DNA from: Tiliqua scincoides | Taxonomy: Eukaryota; Chordata; Lepidosauria; Squamata; Scincidae | Direction of reading: 5' to 3' | NCBI RefSeq assembly: GCF_035046505.1 | Contig: NC_089822.1 | Coordinates: forward strand, 105,470,659 to 105,534,658 | DNA length: 64,000 nt | Shown: positions 56,801 to 64,000 of the stretch, one piece after another | How positions within the stretch are numbered: position 1 is the stretch's first letter | Layout of the letters: each line of letters starts with the position of its first letter | The notes under the pieces: generated by a model | The model's input: the letters and a program-made list of their open reading frames with translations, nothing else | What the model was told of the DNA's origin: nothing | Databases searched by the model: none | Translations under genes and position numbers: made by a program

Positions 56801-59800
56801 TCAGTCTGAAGACCCTGGGGAGCTCTTCCCTCCCAGGAAGACTCAGACCATCTGACCTTGCTTGCCTGAGAGAGAGGAGCTTCCCTGGATGCCCAGGGTG
56901 AGCCACTCTGCAACCACTGAGAAGGGGGATTCACAGGTAAGCCCAAATCTCCTTGTTTACTTGTGCCAGTCTCTTTCTATATCTTTTAAACCCTCATTGA
57001 ACCAGCTTTTGAGACAAGAAGTTCATTTTCTTTCTCTTTTAAATTATAGAGTGTTGTGATCACATCTGATATGACAGAGATGATTTTCTCTAATAGTCCA
57101 GAACAGCAGCTCTCTGCTACCCAGAAATTTCGAAAGCTTCTCTCAAAAGGTGAGTACTAGAGGTATTTATGAAAATATATCACTTTATTTACACCCTAGG
57201 AAGTTAAAACAGCGTAATATTGAATGCCTTCTGGGAAGATAAAAATGAGTATAAATTTAGTAAATAAAATAAATAATATTGAAAGTTGCTACTATTAATT
57301 TGGAAAGATAATTCTGAGAGCCCAGTCCTATCCAATATGCCCCTCCCTGGCCTGATCTGACCACCTCCTCACACCGTTACCACCCTGTTCCTCCCTCTCC
57401 TGCCTCCCCCCCCATCCTGTTCCACCACCTCTGGCTTTACCTGCTTTTGTGGGTCTTCGGCTATCTGCCAGAACATGGAAAGGCCGCTCTGGCCTCCCCG
57501 CCAGTGACCCAGCAGGGCATGCTGGTGGAGGCTGCCGTATGACTGCCATAAAGCCGACTACGCTGGTGCAATGAGTGTTGTGCCAGTGCCTGGACCAGTT
57601 AGGACTGGGCCATAAATGGAGAAATCCTTTCAAGAAAGAGAGCATCTTGCCATATCATGGCAGAAGAATGAAGGGCACAAAGCACACATAAAATGCTGAT
57701 ACCAATTGTTCAATTACTTTGTTCATACAGTTCTTGTATAAATGTGTAACTTCACTACAAGAATAGAATGCTATTCTATTGTCTTCTTGCTTTATACCTT
57801 TAAACAGAACCAAATCCTCCTATAGATGAAGTCATCAGTACCCCAGGAGTGGTGGCTAGGTTTGTGGAGTTCCTCAAACGAAAAGAAAACTGCACTTTAC
57901 AGGTGTGCTGTGCGTGTGTTTGCATATGAATATGTCTTCTGCTGCTCAGTTAATTGATTGGGTTTGATTTTTTGAAAGCAAAAAGAGTTGGAATTAGCTT
58001 AAGTAAAGACCTGCAGGCTTTTGAAGTGAACCCATCTTATCACTGAGAATTTATCAGGTTTAGGTGTTGTGCTTTAAATAGAAATTGCCCTTGATTAAAT
58101 TCTAGTTCATAAACATTCATCTGTTTCGCAGTCAAGATTAGGAGCAGACAGTCTGTTGTGAGTGCCAGTCTTGATTCCTTATTTCTTTAAGGGCCACCTG
58201 TTCTTAAAAAAAACAAAAAAAAAAAACAGAAAAACCCTATCACTCACTACCAGAACCACTCCTGATTGTTCTCCTTGTGATGTTTTAACATGACTCCATC
58301 TACTAGTAAAGTGGAAAATCTGCATATGGATATTCAGTACCAGTATCAGGTTGCTGGTAACCTGTGGCAAAACTTTGCACTGAGCCCTCTTGTCATCCTG
58401 ATGGCACACTGGGTGCTACCGGTACTCAGGATTCAAGGGTCAGCCTGGTCAGGTGGGATCTCTGACCAACTCCTAATACCACCCTGTTGACATCCCTAGG
58501 ATTGAAGTGGAGGAGTGGACAGAGTTGATTGTCCTCCTTGTCAGTTCTCCTGATCTTCCCAAAGGTTGTTTTAAAACAAGTTCTATCTATGCTCTGCAGC
58601 ATGGTTAAGAATATATTCCAGGCTTAATCTTAATTCCTAGCTAGCAGTTCTATGCACACTTACCAAGGAAAAAACCCAGAGGAATTCAGTAGGGCTTCCT
58701 ACCAAGTTACCGTGCATAGAATCAGGCTGCATATGTGGAAAAATTGTAATAATAATATTTAGCTTTATATAACACTAGAGTGTTCAAAGAGATTCCTTAC
58801 ATTCCCTTATTACAATCTTACAAACAACTCTGTAAGAGGCATTATATTATCTTGTATTTCAGATGGCTGACAGTGGCTTTCCCAAGGTCACCTAGTTACT
58901 TCGTAATAGAGGCAAGATTCAAACCAGGGACTTTCAGATGCAAGTCTCTTAGAGTGCAATCCTAGCCAGCTTTCCAGTGCTGGCATAGCTGTGCCAGTGG
59001 GGCATGTGCTGCATCCTGCCATTGGGAGCAGTCACGGAGGCCTCCCCAAAGTTAGGCAGTGTTTGTTCTCTTACATTGGAGTTGCATTGCCCTTATGTCA
59101 GTGCTGGAAAGTGGGTTTGGATTGCGCCCTTAGCTGCTATGATTTGCTCTTAGAAATTGTATTTGGCAGAAGATATTTAATTATCCTCAAGTTTATGTGG
59201 TAGGTTAATTCTATTTTGTCAAAGTTCTTGGTTTTTTACAAGACCAGGGAGCAACAGTTTTTTTAATGTTGAAGTAAATTGAAATATAAAAGATATTTAT
59301 ATCTTCAAATTATGTAATTGAACAAAATACCAAGGAAATAATTGGATCCAGATTGGACTCTACTGATACATACATACTCTTTCTAGTAATGGCACATTTA
59401 AATAAATTCTAATTGCAGCCTATCCTTCAGCATGTGTAGTTGAATCTTGTATAGAGAGCAGATAAGGGGGTAGAAGAGGAAAGACATTTAATATGCCTCT
59501 TAGATTTGAATGAGAAACCCATATTGCCTCTGCTTCTTGCTGAGTATACCTATTTGTACATTTGTGTACATGACATATAAGTTAAAATGTAGACCTTTAA
59601 TTTAAATATCATCCCTAGACATATAATGACTTGAGAATGGTTCTTTTCTCTCTTGTTGCAGTTTGAAGCTGCCTGGGTACTGACTAACATTGCTTCCGGG
59701 AATTCCCTCCAGACTCGGATTGTGATCCAAGCAGGAGCTGTCCCTATCTTCATAGAGCTGCTCAGCTCAGAATTTGAGGATGTGCAAGAACAGGTTAGTG

Positions 59801-62800
59801 TCTCCGTAGGCAAAGCAGTAGAGGCTGAAGTTCCAAGAGACTTCACTGAGGGCAGGGGAGAGGAGGAAGAAATAAGGTTGTAGTCATATAGTGATCCATG
59901 TCTTCAATTGGATAAACAAAAAAGGTAACTACCATCTTTCCTGATCAGTGTATAGCACAACTCACACTTGGTTCCTTCCTGTTACAACAATTTCAAAACT
60001 GCTAAGATCTGTTCAGCTGCTGACTATCATCCATTTACAGAGACAGTACCAAACTGTTGATGCTACCCTAATGCTTATTCCGTGTTGGCAGTTCTGTGTC
60101 TTAATTCTACGTATGTCTCAAGCAACACCTGAAGAAGCATAGAGGCTCAAAATCTAAACCATGAGAGTTTTAACAGGCAAGCATTGCTAGTCTCCTGCCA
60201 AGTATGCTGACATTAACTGATGATGAATTATCTTGTAATCAGCCTAGTGGTACTGTAGCTGACCGGTATTATTTATTCTAACTATTACTTAAGCCTCACA
60301 GGGAGCAGTCATAACCCACTTTCCAGCACCAACATAAGGAGCACCAGCTTTGAGGTAAGGGAACAAATATTCCCTTATTTTGAGGAGGCCTCTGTGAGTG
60401 CCACCCAACTGCAGGATGCAGCACATGCCCCATTGGCACAGCTATGCCAGTGCTGGAAAATTGGTCAGGATTTCAGCCACAGTATTCTAGTGTCGCATTA
60501 GCCTCAAGACTGGGGATCTTACAGAGGTGGTGTGGGCAGGTATGTCACCCCTCTGACACCACATATGGGAACATGTGAAGTGGGCACTACACAAGTAGGC
60601 CCCACATGCACAATTCAGACATAGAATTGTGTGTGTGTGTGTGTGTGTTTGTGTGTAATCTATCACTTTGTATAGGTCCTGAGGGTTGTGTGGGAGGACC
60701 CTACACACATAGATTCCCTACCCAAGTGTGGGGTTTGATCCTCTGTCAGTAGGCTATGTTAACTACCTATTTTGGGACTCAGGGCCCAATCCTATCCAAC
60801 TTTCCAGCACTGGTGCAGCTGCAGTTCAACCCCGATGTAAGGGAACAAATGTTCCCTTACCCTGAGGAGGCCTCTGTGACTGACTCCCCACCAAAAGATG
60901 CAGCGCACACCCCACCAGCACAGTTGCACCGGCACTGGAAAATTGGATAGGATTGGGCCCTCAGTAAATTAGTGCAGAGGTAATGCTGTTACTCATTTAG
61001 AGTATTTATATTTCACTTTTCAACAAAAAATGCTCTCACAGTGGTTTTTATAGCAAGGGGATATGTCCTAGAATCAAATATAGTTTTAATTTTGAAAATT
61101 GCAAGTCAAAAACCCATCTCATTCCTAGTTGCATTATTGAAATACACTGATAATCACATTATTAAATAGCTACAGTATGTGTAACTGCTAGTCATCAGTA
61201 ATTCAGTGCATAGAGCCCTTAAGCTTTCCTATAGCAGTTGTCTGGGTTTCAGTTTGGAGGGTGACTACTGCAACTATAGCAGTTTCACCAAAATAGTAGT
61301 GTTGCTAGCTTGTTGATGCATTCAGGAATCTGATTAATCCCTTTTACTACATCAGCATGGGATCATGTGAGCTGATTGGTTGTTTGGAATTATCCCAGTC
61401 CCATTGTGTAGCTCTGACTTTGTTCCTGTATGTTCAACTGTCATTTGGCTCTGTGAAAACACAGATTGTTTTCAACTTCCTTGAGCTGTGTGGAACTATT
61501 GAATACTCTTGTTTCGCCTATAAATCTATCAACAGTAGTTATGTTTTTACAGTTATGACCAAAGTGCTGAGAGTATAGAAATGGTTGTGGATTTTCAGGA
61601 AGAACTTATTCTCCTCTTTTTAAAAATTCCAGTTAGGGTGTTAGCCAGAAGTTATAGTGACTAGCCAGGCAGTTCCTATTCATATGTTGTGTGCCTGCAA
61701 TGCTGCTTATATTGTGAACCAGAAAGCATTATCTTCGTAGTCCAGGTACTACTGTTTATTTTAAATATTTATACCCCACTTTTCTTGCCTAAAAATGATG
61801 TCCAAGGAGGCTTATAACAACAAAATAATCAACGATTAAAATTAAAACAACAAATGACAGCACCCTTCTGGTTCTGTTTGCCCCTATTCTCTGGGATCTG
61901 CTGTTGCTGGATGTCCTTTCTCTGGTTTTGGAACCACAGCATTGGCTGTTGAAACAAGGGGGAAAAAGTCAGGTGGGCGGTATGTACAGTGACCTACCTG
62001 CACATTGCATATGCTCTGCCTTTGACAAGTGAAAGTACCTTTCACTGCAGAATGCAACCCTCTCTCAGTCATCAGTATCCACCTTCATGTAGCTGCTGTT
62101 TTAAATGTTTTAACTTTGCTGGTCACCCAAATGTGGTCTGGCCATTTTGCTAGTGCCCCTCTTCTTGCACCTGCTCTTCTTCCTGTTTCAAGTCTTTATA
62201 GGCTTATACAGTATAGGGATGTCATGCCTGTTCATACAGAGGGCTGAAGTTAGCATTCATGGCACCTGCTGAGGGCAGAAGTGACATCGTTAAGTAGAAA
62301 GTGACATCATTAACGCATTTCTGCTCAACCCACAGGTGCACACATTTGATCCCTGTTGCATATATGCAGCACTGGGCAGAAATGGCTTAAGCCAGTACTT
62401 CTCATACTGTGGGTCGGGACCCACTAGGTTGGTCCCCATTCATTTCAGTATTTTATTTTTAATATATTAATATATTAGACTTGATGTTACCTTGTTATGT
62501 GACTGCTTTTGGGGAAATCTTACAGATCTGTTCACAGGCTACTGTGTATATTCTTTTAACAATGATAGTAAATGGGACTTACTCCTGGGTAAGTGTGGGT
62601 AGGATTACAGCCTAGGATAGTTAAAAAATTTTCCTGCTTGATGATGTCACTTCTGGTCATGACATCACTTCTCATTCTATGGGTCCTGACAGATTCTCAT
62701 TCTAAAAAGTGGGTTCCTGTTCTAAATATGTGAGAATCATTGGTTTAAGCAGATGATGGCCAGATATGAGCACTTTGTTCTCACACAGAAACTTGTTCAC

Positions 62801-63318
62801 TGCAAATGACAGTAAAGAAAAGTGCAAATCTTGTTCATATTTTCAAGATATGAGAGAGCTCAGTTGTCAAACTGGGAGAGCCCAATTTTAACGGGGGTAG
62901 GATGAATTGCTTTCAAGGGCCGCATCTGGCCCATGGGCCTTATGTTTGAAACTCCTGACGTAGTATATATATTTTGGCTGATCATATGGAGAGATTAACT
63001 TGGCTTTTCAAGACGCAGGTGTATTCAAATATTGTCACTGCTTAACGTTCACCACTAGGATACTTGTAAGAGCCATAAATTGGGAAAGGAAAAGGATCTG
63101 AAGTAATACACCTGTGTTGTGCAGAACTTAACATTTAACCCTAAAGGATTCTTAGTGTTGGGTGCAGGTCACAAAAGATTGTTCATTAAGGGAATTTGTT
63201 TAAGTAACTCTATCCCATCTTCTTTACAGGCTGTCTGGGCTCTTGGCAATATCGCAGGTGACAGCACCATGTGTAGAGACTATGTGCTGGACTGCAACAT
63301 CTTACCCCCACTATTGCA
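53684..63318 (+). CDS. KPNA1: Importin subunit alpha-5 (KPNA1), 5' part of the coding region
   Basis: Cytosolic/nuclear adaptor that binds classical nuclear localisation signals through armadillo repeats and importin beta through its N-terminal IBB domain. Coding exons here: 53684-53812, 56318-56425, 57050-57149, 57808-57902, 59662-59793 and 63230-63318. They join in phase to about 217 residues of the usual 538; the last exon ends mid-codon, so the gene continues off the right edge. Seen: the IBB domain ([37 protein letters not shown]), the linker, and the first armadillo repeats ([39 protein letters not shown]). Identity to human KPNA1 is near complete outside residues 66-83. The [11 protein letters not shown] start separates it from KPNA2/3/4; KPNA5/6 are the nearest alternatives. 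Confidence 0.95.
54779..54925 (+). mobile_element. 5S rRNA-derived SINE (5S head plus LINE-like tail)
   Basis: 54779-54891 matches vertebrate 5S rRNA: GAAGCTAAGCAGGGTC (A box), CCTGGTTAGTACTTGGATGG and GAATACCAGGTGCTGTAGGC (C box and end), with about ten bases missing near the 5' end. Directly after it comes GTACCATAGTCTTTCGAGAC then TGAAGGTTGCCAACC, the same tail as at 3268-3317. Not a functional 5S gene: internal deletion, substitutions and no T-run terminator at the 5S end. Confidence 0.85.
55630..55990 (-). mobile_element. L2-type LINE, 3' end
   Basis: Reversed L2 3' UTR (GGGGAACTCAAGGTGGCTTT), AAAACAATA-rich stretch, then the reversed end of ORF2 (GGGAGAGGGAATTCCACAAG, AGGCCCTATTTCTCACC). 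In KPNA1 intron 2. Confidence 0.8.
56318..56425 (+). CDS. KPNA1: KPNA1 coding exon 3
   Basis: 108 bases, 36 codons, between TGTCCAG and GTAAGT. Encodes [17 protein letters not shown], the end of the IBB, then an acidic linker [16 protein letters not shown]. The substitutions relative to human lie in the linker. Confidence 0.95.
57050..57149 (+). CDS. KPNA1: KPNA1 coding exon 4
   Basis: 100 bases after AATTATAG, ending at GTGAGT. Encodes [19 protein letters not shown] and [13 protein letters not shown], the start of the armadillo domain. Confidence 0.95.
57317..57612. mobile_element. GC-rich Harbinger-like short element
   Basis: GAGCCCAGTCCTATCC at the left; right end GGACTGGGCC before ATAA. 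The flanking TGA and TAA do not match, so the duplication is decayed. Confidence 0.5.
57808..57902 (+). CDS. KPNA1: KPNA1 coding exon 5
   Basis: 95 bases after TAAACAG. The first two bases complete a glutamate codon, followed by [19 protein letters not shown] and [12 protein letters not shown], unchanged from human as far as I can recall it. Donor GTGTGC. Confidence 0.95.
58643..58728. repeat. ~80-bp palindromic repeat
   Basis: AGTTCTATGCACACTTACC to CGTGCATAGAATCAGGCTGC; diverged. Confidence 0.6.
58747..58946 (-). mobile_element. MIR-like SINE
   Basis: ACAATCTTACAAACAACTCT, CCCAAGGTCACCTAGTTAC, AGATTCAAACCAGGGAC in reversed MIR order. The next element's TTA target starts right at its edge. 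Confidence 0.6.
58952..59129. mobile_element. Harbinger-like MITE, TTA duplication
   Basis: 178 bp between TTA (58949-58951) and TTA (59130-59132). GAGTGCAATCCTAGCC at the left; TTTGGATTGCGCCC at the right. Same orientation as 27.2 kb (GCATGTGCTGCATCCTGC). Confidence 0.82.
59662..59793 (+). CDS. KPNA1: KPNA1 coding exon 6 (armadillo repeat)
   Basis: 132 bases, 44 codons, phase 0 on both sides. Contains [15 protein letters not shown], the Trp/Asn array that contacts nuclear localisation signals, then [19 protein letters not shown]. Donor GTTAGT. Confidence 0.96.
60305..60476. mobile_element. Harbinger-like MITE, decayed ends
   Basis: The core CACTTTCCAGCACCAACATA to TGGCACAGCTATGCCAGTGC is intact, but the terminal GGGCGCAATCC motifs are gone. 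Confidence 0.65.
60629..60658 (+). repeat. (GT)n microsatellite
   Basis: About 14 units with one interruption. Confidence 0.9.
60782..60960. mobile_element. Harbinger-like MITE, TCA duplication
   Basis: 179 bp between TCA (60779-60781) and TCA (60961-60963). GGGCCCAATCCTATCCAA and TTGGATAGGATTGGGCCC are perfect inverted repeats; the most regular copy in the window. Confidence 0.88.
60990..62309. other. KPNA1 intron, nothing confident
   Basis: Short LINE-like scraps at 60990-61050 (TTATATTTCACTTTTCAAC) and 61755-61830 (TATACCCCACTTTTCTTGCC). No gene or RNA signature. Confidence 0.4.
62310..62392. repeat. TGCCCA palindromic repeat, copy 4
   Basis: TTAACGCATTTCTGCTCAAC to TGGGCAGAAATGGCTTAAGC. 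It ends exactly where the next hAT element begins, so GCTTAAGC serves as that element's target. Confidence 0.65.
62393..62742. mobile_element. hAT-type short DNA element (family A)
   Basis: 350 bp. CAGTACTTCTCA at the left, GAGAATCATTG at the right. Flanks GCTTAAGC (62385-62392) and GTTTAAGC (62743-62750), 8 bp with one mismatch. The interior is collinear with 12368-12730. Confidence 0.85.
63230..63318 (+). CDS. KPNA1: KPNA1 coding exon 7 (armadillo repeat)
   Basis: 89 bases after TCTTTACAG. Encodes [19 protein letters not shown] and [10 protein letters not shown], the next Trp/Asn repeat. The exon ends after CA with donor GTAAGT, leaving a split glutamine codon to be finished by the next exon, outside the window. 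Confidence 0.95.
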
Positions 63319-64000
63319 GTAAGTCTTATACAGTGCACCCAGGTATACTAGCAAAGGAGATAGGTACAAGATAATTTTGCTTCTCAGCAAGACCCAGTGC
63401 AGCTCCCCCACCCAGTTTTATGTACTCTGTCATTTAACACTTCACTAGTTAGCAGTGATATTTGAGCAAAATCTGATGCAGTGTTCTAAGTAGTAGATAA
63501 ACACTTGTCATTATCTATCTGGTTCAACCCAGATAGCTTTGTTAATACTTCCTTCAAAGTCTTTTCCATTGTATGATACATAACCATCAGTCCCACCACC
63601 AAAGAGATAAGGAAAAGTGTGCAGTGGGCAAGCTGTAGAATCCACACCTAATGGATTGTCCAGGATAAACCAAATATCCAACCCATTTTGTGTTTTATCT
63701 TCCTTAATAAAATCTTTTCTGTAGTTGAGAAGAACAGATGGAGAGAGAAATATTTCATTCATTTGCCTTCCTTTATAAACAAAAGATAAGCAAAACTGAA
63801 ACATTTGGGAAAGGGTGTTTATATTTGAATCATCATTTATTGACTACTACATCATCCCAACCACAGCCATAGTTTTTGCTTTCACTGCTTCTCCCTTCCG
63901 TATTATCTGTTCAGCCATGGAATTTATTCCTGAACCAGTTGAGAATCATACAGAAATGATGTGACTGGGGGATGGGGGGAATTTGGGTAGCTGAGCATTT

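Overview
The window is nuclear DNA from a vertebrate, most likely a squamate reptile (lizard or snake). Three protein-coding genes have split exons, GT/AG splice sites and vertebrate orthologues. The rest is dense with CR1 and L2 LINEs, a 5S rRNA-derived SINE, a tRNA-derived SINE, hAT, Tc1/mariner and Harbinger-like short DNA elements, and an ~80-bp palindromic repeat typical of squamate genomes. Nothing suggests prokaryotic, plasmid or recent viral DNA. Gene identities come from remembered protein families, not from a search.

Layout. STYK1 (+, 3510-16030) has nine coding exons that join in phase to a 429-residue membrane pseudokinase. FBXO40 (-, 23284 to about 29819, possible promoter near 38.0 kb) is converging on STYK1. 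Its 1.9-kb main exon and last exon are certain; a 30-bp exon carrying only the ATG is proposed. Its last intron appears to use a GC donor. KPNA1 (+, importin alpha-5) starts in a CpG island at 41.3-42.0 kb, has a 12-kb first intron, and its first six coding exons (53684-63318) lie here; the other part of the gene is beyond the right edge.

Repeats. Many short elements can be closed precisely by target-site duplications. At least five hAT-type elements have 8-bp duplications. A 150-205 bp family (seven closed copies) has 3-bp TNA duplications, pointing to PIF/Harbinger, and larger GC-rich elements share its end motif. A Tc1/mariner-like element has TA ends. KPNA1 intron 1 also holds a decayed Ty3/gypsy fossil and several L2 reverse-transcriptase relics.

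The genes are not a pathway. STYK1 encodes a receptor-like pseudokinase, FBXO40 a muscle F-box subunit of an SCF ubiquitin ligase, and KPNA1 a nuclear import adaptor. The main points for a second look are the FBXO40 gene structure, the TNA-duplicating element family, the 5S-derived SINE and its tail partner, and the hAT family that carries a fixed internal copy of part of another repeat.
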